64,000 nt of DNA from Roseovarius sp. M141 (lineage in GTDB: Bacteria > Pseudomonadota > Alphaproteobacteria > Rhodobacterales > Rhodobacteraceae): contig NZ_VCNH01000008.1 of the NCBI RefSeq assembly GCF_024355225.1, positions 310,001-374,000 on the forward strand. The letters run 5' to 3'. Below, one piece after another: positions 1-9,967 of the stretch. Position numbers and translations under genes: made by a program. Within the stretch, counting starts at the first letter, position 1. Every line of letters starts with the position of its first letter. A model generated the notes under the pieces. The model saw only the letters and a program-made list of their open reading frames with translations. It was not told the DNA's origin and did not search any database.

Positions 1-569
1 TGCGCGATCGTCACGGTGCAGCTATCGCCCAGAAGCAGCTGCGCCATCGGCTTGCCGACGATATTGCTCCGTCCGATCACGACCGCGTTCATGCCGGACA
101 GCGATCCATGATGGTCACGCAGCATCATCAGGCAACCCAAGGGCGTGCAGGGGACCATGCTTTTCTGCCCCGTGCCCAACAGGCCCACATTCGAGATGTG
201 AAACCCGTCCACATCCTTGGCCGGATCAATGGAATTGATGACCAGATCCTCGTCCACATGCTTCGGCAGCGGCAACTGCACCAGAATGCCGTGAATGCTG
301 TCATCATTGTTCAACTGATCAATCAGCGCCAGCAGATCCGCCTCGGAGGTGTCCACATCCAGCTTATGCTCGACGCTTTTCATGCCGACCTCGGTCGTCT
401 GCTTGCCTTTCGAGCGCACATAGACCTGGCTGGCCGGATCCTCGCCCACCAAAACCACGGCAAGGCCGGGCACCAGATCGTGCTTATCCTTGAGGCGGGC
501 CACATGTTCCGCCACCTTGCCACGTACTTCGGCCGCAAAGGCCTTGCCGTCAATTACCTGAGCCGTCAT
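1..569 (-). CDS. folD: FolD, methylenetetrahydrofolate dehydrogenase/cyclohydrolase (3' end cut by window)
   Basis: Bifunctional cytosolic enzyme that interconverts 5,10-methylene-THF, 5,10-methenyl-THF and 10-formyl-THF using NADP. The frame stays open from the ATG at 569 to the window edge, giving 189 residues. I translated it directly: it begins [12 protein letters not shown] and shows the substrate-site signatures YVRSKGKQT (Tyr and catalytic Lys), QLPLPKH, a DVDGFH stretch and GRSNIVGKP, the NADP-domain loop. The family is about 290-300 residues, so roughly the last third lies outside. It follows fhs on the same strand after a 139-bp gap holding a strong hairpin. Together with fhs and formate dehydrogenase it makes a C1-folate block. 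Identity is near certain; only the C-terminus is unseen. Confidence 0.96.
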   Translation of the reverse strand, partial: MTAQVIDGKAFAAEVRGKVAEHVARLKDKHDLVPGLAVVLVGEDPASQVYVRSKGKQTTEVGMKSVEHKLDVDTSEADLLALIDQLNNDDSIHGILVQLPLPKHVDEDLVINSIDPAKDVDGFHISNVGLLGTGQKSMVPCTPLGCLMMLRDHHGSLSGMNAVVIGRSNIVGKPMAQLLLGDSCTVTIA

Positions 570-668
570 CGCGCGCCCTTCCTATGCAACAAGGGGCATC
601 GCCCCCGCTTTCTTCTTGCTGAAAATATCCCCGCGCGGAGCGCAGGAGCCGCCCAACGGGCGGTGACC

Positions 669-701
669 GGATCGCCGGGGGCGGGGTGCCCCCGGCGATC
701 C
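669..701 (-). terminator. Perfect 14-bp hairpin between fhs and folD
   Basis: The arms GGATCGCCGGGGGC (669-682) and GCCCCCGGCGATCC (688-701) pair perfectly around a 5-nt loop, 8 nt downstream of the fhs stop. No T-run follows on the minus strand, so it is not a canonical intrinsic terminator. It could be a Rho-dependent or processing/stabilising 3' structure that lowers folD relative to fhs. A second small stem, CCGCCC-AAC-GGGCGG, lies at 649-663. Confidence 0.5.
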
Positions 702-708
702 GCGCTGT

Positions 709-2385
709 TTAAAACAGCCCTTCGATCTCGCCGCCATCGTTCAGGCGGATCGACTGTGCGGCAGGTGCGCGCGGCAGGCCCGGCATGGTCATGATCTCGC
801 CGCAGACGACGACGACAAAACCGGCACCGGCGCTCAGACGCACTTCGCGTACAGGCACCGAATGGCCCGTGGGCGCGCCGCGACGATTGGGATCCGTGGT
901 AAAACTGTACTGCGTCTTGGCCATGCAGATCGGCAGATTGCCATAACCCTGCTCTTCCCACAGCTTCAGCTGATCGCGGATCTTGCTGTCAGCCACCACA
1001 CCGTCGGCATGGTAGATGTTCTTGGCAATCGTTTCGATCTTTTCGAACAGCGGCATGTCGTCGGGATAGATCGGCTTGAACTTGGCCTCGCCGCTCTCCG
1101 CAATTTCGGCGACGCGGCGGGCCAGATCGGCGCTACCTTCGCTGCCCAGCTCCCAGTGACGCGACAGGATCGCCTCGGACCCCTGACCCTTGACGTAATC
1201 CTTGACCGCCTCAACCTCGGCATCGGTGTCGTTGACGAAGTGGTTGATCGCCACGACCACCGGCACGCCGAACGATTTGAGGTTGCCGATGTGACGCCCG
1301 AGGTTGGCACAGCCTTCCTTGACCGCATCGACATTCTCGGCACCCAAATCGCCCTTGGCGACGCCGCCGTTCATCTTCATCGCGCGCACCGTGGCGACCA
1401 GCACCACACAATCAGGCGCAAGGCCCGCCTTGCGGCACTTGATGTTCATGAACTTCTCGGCACCCAGATCCGCACCAAAGCCCGCCTCGGTGACCACGAA
1501 ATCCGCGATCTTCAAAGCAGTCGACGTGGCCGTGACCGAGTTGCAGCCATGTGCGATGTTGGCAAACGGGCCGCCATGCACGAAGGCCGGGTTGTTTTCC
1601 AGCGTCTGCACCAGGTTGGGCTGCATCGCGTCTTTCAGCAGGACGGTCATCGCGCCCTGTGCCTCGATATCGCGGCAGAAAACGGGGCTGCGGTCGCGGC
1701 GATAGGCCACGATCATGTCGCCCAGACGCTCTTCGAGATCCTTGAGGTTGTTGGCAAGGCAGAGGATCGCCATGACTTCGGACGCCACGGTGATGTCAAA
1801 GCCGGTCTCCCGCGGGAAGCCGTTGGAAACGCCGCCCAGCGATGCCGTGATCTGACGCAGCGCACGATCGTTCATGTCGACGACGCGGCGCCACACGACG
1901 CGGCGGATGTCGATCTCCAGCTCGTTGCCCCAATAGATGTGGTTGTCGATCATCGCCGACAGCAGCGAGTGGGCGCTGGTGATCGCGTGGAAGTCACCCG
2001 TGAAATGGAGGTTCATGTCCTCCATCGGAACGACCTGCGCATAACCGCCACCTGCGGCGCCGCCCTTCATGCCGAAGTTCGGCCCGAGCGATGCCTCGCG
2101 GATACACACCATCGCCTTTTTTCCGATCGCGTTCAGGCCATCGCCCAGACCAACCGTCGTCGTGGTCTTGCCTTCGCCCGCCGGGGTCGGGTTGATCGCT
2201 GTGACCAGGATCAGCTTGCCGTTCTTGTTGCCTTGAACGCTGTCGATATAGGCCTGAGATACCTTGGCCTTGTCGTGGCCATAGGGCAGCAGGTGTTCGC
2301 TGGGGATGCCCAGCTTGTCACCGACCTCCTGGATCGGTTTCTTGTTTGCTGCGCGCGCAATTTCGATATCGCTCTTGTAGGACAT
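709..2385 (-). CDS. fhs: Formate-tetrahydrofolate ligase
   Basis: ATP-dependent ligation of formate to tetrahydrofolate giving 10-formyl-THF, in the cytosol. The 558-residue product matches the usual length of the family (about 555-560). The ATP-binding loop [11 protein letters not shown] is at residues 66-76, and the conserved [20 protein letters not shown] and [11 protein letters not shown] stretches follow. The start is supported by an AGGAGAG ribosome site a few bases upstream of the ATG. It sits 29 bp downstream of formate dehydrogenase alpha, so formate in this cell can be oxidised to CO2 or captured on folate from the same transcript. folD follows beyond a hairpin. Nothing is missing from the protein. 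Confidence 0.97.
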   Translation of the reverse strand: MSYKSDIEIARAANKKPIQEVGDKLGIPSEHLLPYGHDKAKVSQAYIDSVQGNKNGKLILVTAINPTPAGEGKTTTTVGLGDGLNAIGKKAMVCIREASLGPNFGMKGGAAGGGYAQVVPMEDMNLHFTGDFHAITSAHSLLSAMIDNHIYWGNELEIDIRRVVWRRVVDMNDRALRQITASLGGVSNGFPRETGFDITVASEVMAILCLANNLKDLEERLGDMIVAYRRDRSPVFCRDIEAQGAMTVLLKDAMQPNLVQTLENNPAFVHGGPFANIAHGCNSVTATSTALKIADFVVTEAGFGADLGAEKFMNIKCRKAGLAPDCVVLVATVRAMKMNGGVAKGDLGAENVDAVKEGCANLGRHIGNLKSFGVPVVVAINHFVNDTDAEVEAVKDYVKGQGSEAILSRHWELGSEGSADLARRVAEIAESGEAKFKPIYPDDMPLFEKIETIAKNIYHADGVVADSKIRDQLKLWEEQGYGNLPICMAKTQYSFTTDPNRRGAPTGHSVPVREVRLSAGAGFVVVVCGEIMTMPGLPRAPAAQSIRLNDGGEIEGLF

Positions 2386-2414
2386 TAAGGTACTCTCCTG
2401 GGGTTATTCGTTCG

Positions 2415-5195
2415 TCACTCAGCAGCGACGGATGAGGTGTTGTCCGCTTCGACCTTAACGGCAGAGAACTTGAACTCTGGGATCTTGCCATAAGGGTCGA
2501 TGGCCGGGTTGGTCAGGATGTTGGCTGCCGCTTCGACAAAGGCAAAGGGCAGGAACACCATGTCGGGGGCCACGGCGCGGTCGGCCCGCGCCATGATGCT
2601 GATGCTGCCACGCTTGGTGGTCAGTCTCACATGCTCGCCCGGCTCGACGCCCAGCTTGCGCAGGGTCGACGGGTGCAGCGAGCAGTTCGCCTCGGGCTCG
2701 ACAGCGTCCAGAACGCTGGACCGGCGCGTCATGGACCCGGTGTGCCAATGTTCCAGCTGGCGGCCCGTGGTCAGGATCATCGGATATTCCGCGTCCGGCA
2801 CGTCGTCCGGTGCGATGACCGATGCAGGCGTGAATCGCGCGCGCCCCTCGGGCCGAGGGAAGCCGTCGCCAAACACGATGGGCTGACCGGGGTCCGTCGG
2901 CGACAGCGACGGATAGGTCACCGCGCCCTCGTTTTCCAGCCGTTCCCACGTGATGTTGTCAAAGCTGCGCATGTTCAGCTTCATCTCGGCAAAAATATCG
3001 GCGGGCGTGTCATAGGACCAGCCCAGACCCAGACGGTTGGCCAGATCGATGGTGATCTTCCAATCCTCGCGCGCGTCGCCCATCGGCGGCACGGCGGGGC
3101 GGGCGATCTGCACCTGACGGTTGGTATTGGTAACCGTCCCCGATTTTTCCGCAAAGGCCGAGGCGGGCAGGATCACATCGGCATAGTTCGCCGTTTCGGT
3201 CAGGAAAATATCCTGCACGACCAGATGATCCAGCTTGGCCAGCGCGTCACGGGCATGTTCGACGTCGGGGTCGGACATGGCCGGGTTTTCGCCCAGAATA
3301 TACATCGCCTTGATGTCGCCATCATGGACCGCATCCATGATCTCGGTCACGGTCAGGCCCTTTTCAGCGCTGAAATCGCCGCTTTCCCAGACCTCGGTGA
3401 ACGCGCGGCGCACGCCGTCATCCGTCACGCTCTGATAGTCGGGCAGGAACATCGGCACGAGGCCCGCGTCGGACGCGCCCTGCACGTTGTTCTGGCCGCG
3501 CAGCGGGTGCAGTCCGGCACCGGGGCGCCCGACCTGACCGCACATCAGAGCCAGCGAAATCAGGCAGCGCGAATTGTCCGTGCCGTGGATGTGCTGCGAA
3601 ACGCCCATTCCCCAGAAGATCATCGCAGATTTCGCGCCCGCAAAGGTGCGCGCGACCTCGCGCAACTCATCCGCCGGGATGCCGCAGATACCTTCCATTT
3701 TCTCGGGGCTGAAATCGGCCAGATGGGCCTTTTCCGCCTCCCAGTTCTCGGTATAGGCGTCGATATATTGCTGATCGTACAGGTTTTCCTCGACGATCGT
3801 ATGCATGATCGCGTTCAGCATGCTGACATCCGCGCCGGGGCGGAATTGCAGCATGTGGGTGGCGAAACGCTTCATGCCCACGCCGCGCGGATCCATCACG
3901 ATCAGCTTGCCACCGCGTTTGGTGAACTGCTTGAAATAGGTGGCCGCAACGGGATGGTTCTCGATCGGGTTGGCGCCGATGATGATGGCGACATCGGCAT
4001 TTTCGATCTCGTTAAAGGTCGCGGTAACCGCTCCCGATCCGACGTTTTCAATCAGCGCGGACACCGACGACGCATGGCACAGCCGCGTGCAGTGGTCGAC
4101 GTTGTTATGACCAAAGCCCTGACGGATCAGTTTCTGGAACAGATACGCCTCTTCGTTGGTGCATTTGGCGCTGCCGAAACCAGCCACTTCGCGCCCGCGG
4201 CCCTTCAGGCCGTTCGCGGCGAAATCCAGCGCCTCGTCCCAGCTTGCCTCGCGGAAATGCGTGCTCCAGTTGCCGGGGTCGACGTTCAGCCCCTTGGCGG
4301 GGGCATCATCGCGGCGGATCAGCGGCTTGGTCATACGGTGGGGGTGGTGGATGTAGTCAAAGCCAAAGCGCCCCTTGACGCACAGCCGCCCCTCGTTTGC
4401 GGGGCCGTTGATGCCCTCGACATACTTGACCTTGCCATCCTTGACCTTCAGCGAAATCTGGCAGCCAACACCGCAGAACGGGCAGATGCTCTTGGTCTCA
4501 GAGTCGAAATCGGCGCTGTCACCGACCTGGTTCTCGTCAACCACACTCGACGGCATCAGCGCGCCGGTGGGGCAGGCCTGAACGCACTCACCACAGGCGA
4601 CGCAGGTTGATTCGCCCATGGGATCGTCGAAATCGAACACCGGGTAGGCGTCATGCCCGCGACCCGCCATGCCGATCACGTCATTCACCTGAACCTCGCG
4701 GCAGGCGCGCACGCACAGGCCGCACTGGATGCAGGCATCCAGATTGACGCTCATCGCGACGTGGCTGTCGTCCAGTAGCGGGATGCGCCCGTCTTCCAGT
4801 TTGGGAAAGCGGCTGGCCTCGACGCCCTGCATCGCGGCCATATCCCAAAGGTGGCTGGATTTATCGTGCGCGACATCCTGCTCAGGCTGGTCGGCGACCA
4901 GCATTTCCATCACCATCTTGCGGGCCTGCTTGGCGCGGGCGGTGTCGGTCTTGACCACCATCCCATCGCCCGGCTCGCGGATGCAAGAGGCAGCCAGCAC
5001 GCGCTCGCCCTCGATCTCGACCATACAGGCGCGGCAGTTGCCATCCGGGCGATAGCCCGGCTGCGGCTTGTGACACAGGTTCGGGATGATCAGGCCACGG
5101 CCATGGCTGATTTCCCAGATCGTCAGGCCCTTGGGTGCGGTAACTTCGGCGCCGTCGAGCGTGAAAGTGACTGTCTCCGTTGTGGTGTCGAGCAT
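2415..5195 (-). CDS. fdsA: NAD-dependent formate dehydrogenase, alpha (molybdenum) subunit
   Basis: Catalytic subunit oxidising formate to CO2 and passing electrons through Fe-S clusters to the NAD-reducing subunit. The start is the ATG at 5195, overlapping the stop of the upstream gene as ATGA; it gives 926 residues. N-terminal part: a plant-ferredoxin-like 2Fe-2S domain (cysteines in CHKP, CRAC and AASC, about residues 40-70), a NuoG-like His/Cys segment and two ferredoxin clusters (CIQCGLCVRAC and CVACGECVQACP). Then the molybdopterin domain starts with CPFCGVGC. The metal ligand is a cysteine in HCTRLCHASS, not selenocysteine. The C-terminal dinucleotide-binding domain includes TTGRQLEHWHTGSMT. 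The architecture matches FdsA of Rhodobacter capsulatus-type soluble formate dehydrogenases. No fdhD-type chaperone or FdsD gene is next to it. Confidence 0.95.
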   Translation of the reverse strand: MLDTTTETVTFTLDGAEVTAPKGLTIWEISHGRGLIIPNLCHKPQPGYRPDGNCRACMVEIEGERVLAASCIREPGDGMVVKTDTARAKQARKMVMEMLVADQPEQDVAHDKSSHLWDMAAMQGVEASRFPKLEDGRIPLLDDSHVAMSVNLDACIQCGLCVRACREVQVNDVIGMAGRGHDAYPVFDFDDPMGESTCVACGECVQACPTGALMPSSVVDENQVGDSADFDSETKSICPFCGVGCQISLKVKDGKVKYVEGINGPANEGRLCVKGRFGFDYIHHPHRMTKPLIRRDDAPAKGLNVDPGNWSTHFREASWDEALDFAANGLKGRGREVAGFGSAKCTNEEAYLFQKLIRQGFGHNNVDHCTRLCHASSVSALIENVGSGAVTATFNEIENADVAIIIGANPIENHPVAATYFKQFTKRGGKLIVMDPRGVGMKRFATHMLQFRPGADVSMLNAIMHTIVEENLYDQQYIDAYTENWEAEKAHLADFSPEKMEGICGIPADELREVARTFAGAKSAMIFWGMGVSQHIHGTDNSRCLISLALMCGQVGRPGAGLHPLRGQNNVQGASDAGLVPMFLPDYQSVTDDGVRRAFTEVWESGDFSAEKGLTVTEIMDAVHDGDIKAMYILGENPAMSDPDVEHARDALAKLDHLVVQDIFLTETANYADVILPASAFAEKSGTVTNTNRQVQIARPAVPPMGDAREDWKITIDLANRLGLGWSYDTPADIFAEMKLNMRSFDNITWERLENEGAVTYPSLSPTDPGQPIVFGDGFPRPEGRARFTPASVIAPDDVPDAEYPMILTTGRQLEHWHTGSMTRRSSVLDAVEPEANCSLHPSTLRKLGVEPGEHVRLTTKRGSISIMARADRAVAPDMVFLPFAFVEAAANILTNPAIDPYGKIPEFKFSAVKVEADNTSSVAAE

Positions 5196-6880
5196 CAGAT
5201 TTCCTCCGGGAAATGCTTCATCGTCGAGAGTATCGGATTCGGAGCCGCCTGTCCCAGACCGCAGATAGACGCATCGACCATGGCTGTGCACAGTTCGTCC
5301 AGCAAGGGCTGGTCCCACGTGTCAGCTTCCATCAGCTTGACGGCCTTTTCGCAGCCCACCCGGCAGGGGGTACACTGGCCGCAGCTCTCATCCTCGAAAA
5401 ACCGCAGCATGTTCAGCGCCGCCTGTTTGGCGCTGTCCTTGTCGCTGAGAACAACCACGGCAGCGGATCCGATAAAGGTGCCGTGCGGTTGCAGCGTGTC
5501 GAAATCCAGCGGAATATCGCTCATCGACGCGGGTAGCAGCCCCGAGGACGGTCCGCCCGGCTGATACGCCTTGAAGGCGTGCCCGTCCAGCATGCCATCG
5601 GCGGCCTCGATGATATCGGTTATCGTCGATCCGGCAGGCAGCAGATGCACGCCGGGATTTTTGACGCGCCCCGAAACCGAATAACTGCGCATACCCTTGC
5701 GGCCGTTCTTTTCAACGCCCGACAGGATCTCGCCGCCCTCGCGCAGGATGCGCGTGACCCAGTGCAGGGTTTCGATGTTGTTCACCAGCGTCGGGCGGTC
5801 AAACACGCCGACCTGCGCCACAAAGGGCGGGCGGTGGCGCGGGATGCCGCGCTTGCCTTCGATGGATTCGATCATCGCGCTTTCTTCGCCGCAGATATAG
5901 GCGCCGGCACCGCGGCGCACTTCGATATACCCTTTGGTCACGATCCCCGCATCTTCGAGCGCCGCGATTTCGCGGGCAAGGATTTCCAGCACGGCGGGAT
6001 ATTCATCACGCATGTAGATGAAACAGGTCTGCGCCTCGACGGCCCAGGCCGCGATCAGCATCCCCTCCAGGAAGGGGTGCGGCGTGCGTTCCAGATAATA
6101 GCGATCCTTGAACGTACCCGGCTCGCCCTCGTCGCCATTCACGGCAAGATAGCGCGGAGCGGGGGCGTCGCGGACAAAGCCCCACTTCCTGCCTGACGGG
6201 AATCCAGCGCCGCCAAGGCCGCGCAGGCCGCCATCCAGCAACGTCTGCTGGAGCGTCTCGAAATTGCCGTCCTTGCGCAGCTGCGCCAGCACTTCGTAGC
6301 CACCATCGGCGCGATAGGTCTCGAACGTTTCGTAATCGGGAATATGGGGGTGAGTATCACCGGCGGCAATCGCCGCGTTTACCTTTTCGGGAGTGGCGTG
6401 GTCGATATGGGCATGGCCCAGTTCCAGAACCGGCGCGGTATCGCAGCGCCCCATGCAGGGCGCCCGCAGCACGCGCACCTCGGCAGGGTCCAGTCCCTTT
6501 TCCAGCGCCGCCTTCAATTCCTGTGCGCCCGCCAGTTCGCAGCTGAGCGAATCGCAGACCCGGATCGTCAGCGCGGGGGGGGGTGTTTCGCCTTCCTTGA
6601 CCACGTCGAAATGCGCGTAGAAGGTTGCGACTTCGTAGACTTCAGCCATGCCCAGACGCATCTCCTGGGCCAGAGCGCGCAGATGCGCGGCCGACAGGTG
6701 GCCGAATTTGTCCTGAATCAAGTGCAAATACTCAATCAGATGGTCACGCCGGATGTCACGCCCGTCCAGAAGCGCCTGAACTTCGCTCCAGGCCTGATCG
6801 TCAAGCTGACGGCCCTTGGGCGTAACGCGACCTTTGCCGCGCCCGGATTTCCATACACCACTACCTTGATCTGCGCCCAT
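5195..6880 (-). CDS. Formate dehydrogenase, fused NuoE-NuoF-like NADH-reducing subunit
   Basis: Diaphorase part of the soluble formate dehydrogenase, reducing NAD with electrons from FdsA. Numbered from the ATG at 6880 (561 residues), the N-terminal 160 residues are NuoE/FdsG-like: a helical bundle, then a thioredoxin-like fold with 2Fe-2S cysteines C109-x4-C114 and C142-x3-C146. The rest is NuoF-like, with the FMN/NADH loop GLRGLGGAGFPSGRKW, YICGEESA, and the 4Fe-4S motif ESCGQCTPC at about 498. In R. capsulatus these functions are on FdsG and FdsB; here one polypeptide carries both. An alternative ATG at 6901 would add seven residues, but a GGGGA site and a weak promoter-like pair favour 6880. 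It is the first gene of the fds-fhs-folD block. Confidence 0.9.
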   Translation of the reverse strand: MGADQGSGVWKSGRGKGRVTPKGRQLDDQAWSEVQALLDGRDIRRDHLIEYLHLIQDKFGHLSAAHLRALAQEMRLGMAEVYEVATFYAHFDVVKEGETPPPALTIRVCDSLSCELAGAQELKAALEKGLDPAEVRVLRAPCMGRCDTAPVLELGHAHIDHATPEKVNAAIAAGDTHPHIPDYETFETYRADGGYEVLAQLRKDGNFETLQQTLLDGGLRGLGGAGFPSGRKWGFVRDAPAPRYLAVNGDEGEPGTFKDRYYLERTPHPFLEGMLIAAWAVEAQTCFIYMRDEYPAVLEILAREIAALEDAGIVTKGYIEVRRGAGAYICGEESAMIESIEGKRGIPRHRPPFVAQVGVFDRPTLVNNIETLHWVTRILREGGEILSGVEKNGRKGMRSYSVSGRVKNPGVHLLPAGSTITDIIEAADGMLDGHAFKAYQPGGPSSGLLPASMSDIPLDFDTLQPHGTFIGSAAVVVLSDKDSAKQAALNMLRFFEDESCGQCTPCRVGCEKAVKLMEADTWDQPLLDELCTAMVDASICGLGQAAPNPILSTMKHFPEEI

Positions 6881-6907
6881 GACGATTCCCCACTCTGACA
6901 TTCCCAG

Positions 6908-6934
6908 TGTTTAACTTATTTTCCCAGCAGTCAA
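6908..6934 (-). promoter_or_regulatory. Weak promoter candidate for the formate dehydrogenase operon
   Basis: On the minus strand TTGACT (6934-6929) and TAAACA (6913-6908) are separated by 15 nt, shorter than the preferred 17. A start site near 6900 would make the ATG at 6880, not 6901, the first usable start. This is only a pattern match in the 149-bp space between sdhB and the formate dehydrogenase gene. Confidence 0.25.
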
Positions 6935-7029
6935 CTGCCGGGTGCGCAGATTGTTCACAAGGTCTATGACCATGGCACAGAAAAGCAGGCCGCGATACGG
7001 CGTGCCATACTGTTTGCGTCACTTCAGGA

Positions 7030-7809
7030 TCAAACTGCGCGTTCTACCATCATCTTTTTGATGTTCGCGATCGCCTTGGCGGGGTTCAGCCCCTTGGGGC
7101 AGGTCTTGGTGCAGTTCATGATCGTGTGGCAGCGGTATAATTTGAACGGATCCTCCAGATCGTCCAGCCGCTCGCCGGTATTTTCGTCCCGAGAATCAAT
7201 GATCCAGCGATACGCGTGCAACAGGGCCGCCGGTCCCAGATACTTGTCGCCGTTCCACCAATAGCTGGGGCACGCGGTCGAACAGCAGGCGCACATCACG
7301 CATTCATAGAGGCCATCCAGCTTCTCGCGGTCCTCGATCGACTGCTTCCACTCTTTGGCGGGGGCGTTGGTTTGTGTCTCCAGCCACGGCTGGATGCTGG
7401 CGTGCTGCGCGTAGAAATGCGACAGATCGGTGATCAGGTCACGCACGACCGGCATATGCGGCAGCGGGTAGATTTTCACATCGCCCTTCACCTCATCCAT
7501 GCCATAGATGCAGGCCAGCGTGTTGATCCCGCCGATATTCATCGAGCAGCTGCCGCAGATCCCCTCGCGGCAGGACCGGCGGAACGACAATGTCGGGTCG
7601 ATGTCGGTCTTGATCTTGATCAGCGCATCCAGAACCATCGGACCGCAATCGTCCATGTCGACGAAATAGGTGTCGACGCGCGGATTTTTGCCGTCATCGG
7701 GCGTCCAGCGGTAAATGCTGAACTTGCGCAGGTTGGTGGCGCCCTCGGGTTTGGGCCACGTCTTGCCCGTCACCATGCGGCTGTTTTTCGGCAGTGTGAG
7801 TTGAACCAT
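7030..7809 (-). CDS. sdhB: Succinate dehydrogenase iron-sulfur subunit
   Basis: Electron-transfer subunit of complex II, bound to the cytoplasmic face of the inner membrane and carrying 2Fe-2S, 4Fe-4S and 3Fe-4S clusters. The 259-residue length is normal for alphaproteobacterial SdhB. Cluster cysteines are visible in [12 protein letters not shown] (2Fe-2S), [13 protein letters not shown] (4Fe-4S) and [15 protein letters not shown] (3Fe-4S). A GAGAGGAG ribosome site precedes the ATG. It is the last gene of the sdhC-D-A-lipoprotein-B order; the lipoprotein gene ends 12 bp upstream, an unusual insertion inside the operon. Confidence 0.98.
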   Translation of the reverse strand: MVQLTLPKNSRMVTGKTWPKPEGATNLRKFSIYRWTPDDGKNPRVDTYFVDMDDCGPMVLDALIKIKTDIDPTLSFRRSCREGICGSCSMNIGGINTLACIYGMDEVKGDVKIYPLPHMPVVRDLITDLSHFYAQHASIQPWLETQTNAPAKEWKQSIEDREKLDGLYECVMCACCSTACPSYWWNGDKYLGPAALLHAYRWIIDSRDENTGERLDDLEDPFKLYRCHTIMNCTKTCPKGLNPAKAIANIKKMMVERAV

Positions 7810-7821
7810 CTTCTACTCCTC

Positions 7822-8142
7822 TCAACCCAAAAGGCTCAGGCCGTTTTGGGCAATGCATTGCAAGGCTTCGGGACGCCGGGCGATCCGGCTGATCTGTTCG
7901 GCCGTTCCCGCATCAAGGCCCGTCACCGTGGCGCTGGCGATTTGCAGGATCTCGCGGGCATCCGCCGCATCGATGATGCAATCTGTGATCGGCGCCGAGT
8001 TCAGGCCCGGATACCTGTCCCCGACATAGCCGTTGACCACGGCCTTGGCCCGGCCCCGCGCCAGATCGTCGGCCATGTCATTGGCCGTCGCGCAGCCGGT
8101 CAGCACCATCGCGCCGAGGCCCAATATGGCCAGCGCCTTCAT
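7822..8142 (-). CDS. Small lipoprotein encoded inside the sdh operon
   Basis: Predicted outer- or inner-membrane lipoprotein of 106 residues. The ATG at 8142 overlaps the sdhA stop as ATGA, so translation is probably coupled to sdhA. The N-terminus is a lipoprotein signal with the lipobox LTGC (Cys17): [17 protein letters not shown]. The mature part is mostly helical and contains two further cysteines (C55 and C96), which could form a disulfide in the periplasm. I do not recognise a family with a known function. Its position between sdhA and sdhB suggests co-expression with complex II, but I see nothing that demonstrates a role in it. Confidence 0.75.
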   Translation of the reverse strand: MKALAILGLGAMVLTGCATANDMADDLARGRAKAVVNGYVGDRYPGLNSAPITDCIIDAADAREILQIASATVTGLDAGTAEQISRIARRPEALQCIAQNGLSLLG

Positions 8143-9947
8143 CAGAACGTGCGCTCTTTCGGCGCGATCTTCTTCAACGAAATGCCGCCCTCGGCCTCGG
8201 TCGTCAGCGGGGTCTCGATGATCGGGCGATAGCTGAGATCGACGGTGGTGCCATGCACCCGCGCGATCGTGTGGACGCGCCAGTTTTCGTCGTCGCGCGT
8301 GGAGAAATCCTCGTGCGCGTGGGCACCGCGGCTCTCTTGGCGGGCCTCGGCGCCGTTGATTGTGGCCAGCGCGTTGGGCATCAGGTTCGTCAGTTCCAAC
8401 GATTCCATCAGGTCGGTATTCCACACCAGGCTGCGGTCGGTGACGTGCAGATCGTCCAGCTTGGCCGCGATGACCTTCATCTTCTCGACGCCCTCGGCCA
8501 GCGTTTTCGACGTGCGGAACACGGCGGCGTCCGCCTGCATGGTTTTCTGCATTTCCATGCGCAGCTCGGCGGTGGGGGTGCCGCCATCTGCGTTGCGAAT
8601 GCTGTCGAAACGCTCGAATGCCTTGTCAACGCCGACCTTGTCGGTGGCGGGAATGGCGGCATCGCGGTCCACGACCTTGCCGGCGCGAATCGCAGCGGCG
8701 CGGCCGAACACCACAAGGTCGATCAGCGAATTCGAGCCAAGGCGATTCGCCCCATGCACCGATGCGCAACCCGCCTCGCCCACGGCCATCAGGCCGGGAA
8801 CCGTGGCGGTCGGGTTATCCGCCGTCGGGTTCAGCACCTCGCCCCAGTAATTCGTGGGGATGCCGCCCATGTTGTAGTGCACGGTGGGCAGAACCGGGAT
8901 CGGTTCCTTGGTGACATCGACGCCCGCGAAAATCCGGGCAGATTCCGAAATGCCCGGCAGGCGCAGGTGCAGCGCCTCGGGCGGCAGGTGCGACAGGTTC
9001 AGGTGGATGTGATCCCCCTCCTTGCCGACGCCGCGCCCCTCGCGGATTTCCATCGTCATCGAGCGGCTGACATAGTCACGCGGCGCCAGATCCTTGTACT
9101 GGGGCGCGTAGCGCTCCATGAACCGCTCGCCCTCGGAGTTGGTCAGATAGCCGCCCTCGCCGCGCGCCCCCTCGGTGATCAGGCAGCCCGCGCCGTAGAT
9201 GCCGGTGGGGTGGAACTGGACGAACTCCATGTCCTGCAGCGGCAGGCCCGCCCGCGCCACCATGCCACCGCCATCGCCGGTGCAGGTATGCGCCGAGGTG
9301 GCGCTGAAATAGGCGCGCCCGTAGCCGCCGGTGGCCAGAACCACCGTCTTGGCGTTGAAGACATGCATCGTGCCGTCGTCCAGTTTCCAGCAAACAACAC
9401 CGGTGCAGGCGCCGTCATCGGACATCAGCAGGTCGATGGCAAAATATTCGATGTAGAACTCGGCCTTCTGCTTCAGGCTCTGACCATAGAGCGTGTGCAG
9501 AATCGCGTGGCCGGTACGATCGGCGGCGGCGCAGGTGCGCTGCACGGCGGGGCCTTCGCCAAATTCGGTGGTGTGGCCGCCAAAGGGGCGCTGGTAGATC
9601 TTGCCCTCTTCGGTGCGCGAGAACGGCACGCCGTAATGCTCTAGCTCGTAGACGGCCTTGGGCGCTTCGCGCGCCAGATACTCCATCGCGTCGGTATCGC
9701 CCAGCCAGTCAGAGCCCTTGACCGTGTCATACATGTGCCACTGCCAATGGTCCGGCCCCATGTTGCTGAGCGATGCGGCGATGCCGCCCTGCGCCGCAAC
9801 GGTATGCGAGCGGGTCGGAAAAACCTTGGTCACGCAGGCGGTGCGCAGCCCCTGTTCGGCCATGCCCAGCGTGGCGCGCAGGCCCGCACCGCCTGCCCCG
9901 ACGACCACGACGTCATAATCATGCGTCTCGTATTGGTATTCGGCCAT
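8142..9947 (-). CDS. sdhA: Succinate dehydrogenase flavoprotein subunit
   Basis: Catalytic subunit of complex II, oxidising succinate to fumarate with covalently bound FAD. The 601-residue product has the Rossmann motif [12 protein letters not shown] (about 14-25), the covalent-FAD histidine in [11 protein letters not shown] (His48), the substrate-binding HPTG segment (QFHPTGIYG) and the C-terminal THARE-like stretch [13 protein letters not shown]. It lies 20 bp downstream of sdhD and overlaps the following lipoprotein gene by 1-4 bases. Full length, no anomalies. Confidence 0.98.
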   Translation of the reverse strand: MAEYQYETHDYDVVVVGAGGAGLRATLGMAEQGLRTACVTKVFPTRSHTVAAQGGIAASLSNMGPDHWQWHMYDTVKGSDWLGDTDAMEYLAREAPKAVYELEHYGVPFSRTEEGKIYQRPFGGHTTEFGEGPAVQRTCAAADRTGHAILHTLYGQSLKQKAEFYIEYFAIDLLMSDDGACTGVVCWKLDDGTMHVFNAKTVVLATGGYGRAYFSATSAHTCTGDGGGMVARAGLPLQDMEFVQFHPTGIYGAGCLITEGARGEGGYLTNSEGERFMERYAPQYKDLAPRDYVSRSMTMEIREGRGVGKEGDHIHLNLSHLPPEALHLRLPGISESARIFAGVDVTKEPIPVLPTVHYNMGGIPTNYWGEVLNPTADNPTATVPGLMAVGEAGCASVHGANRLGSNSLIDLVVFGRAAAIRAGKVVDRDAAIPATDKVGVDKAFERFDSIRNADGGTPTAELRMEMQKTMQADAAVFRTSKTLAEGVEKMKVIAAKLDDLHVTDRSLVWNTDLMESLELTNLMPNALATINGAEARQESRGAHAHEDFSTRDDENWRVHTIARVHGTTVDLSYRPIIETPLTTEAEGGISLKKIAPKERTF

Positions 9948-9967
9948 TCGTCGTCACTCCGGTCTGT

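Noticed and set aside
862..4610. Long antisense frames (508 and 659 codons) opposite fhs and fdsA
   Set aside because: They are mirror frames of strongly conserved genes in GC-rich DNA; their translations are rich in His/Arg/Gln with no domain resemblance.
2415..5195. Selenocysteine formate dehydrogenase
   Set aside because: The metal-ligand position is a Cys codon (HCTRLCHASS); no in-frame TGA is involved.
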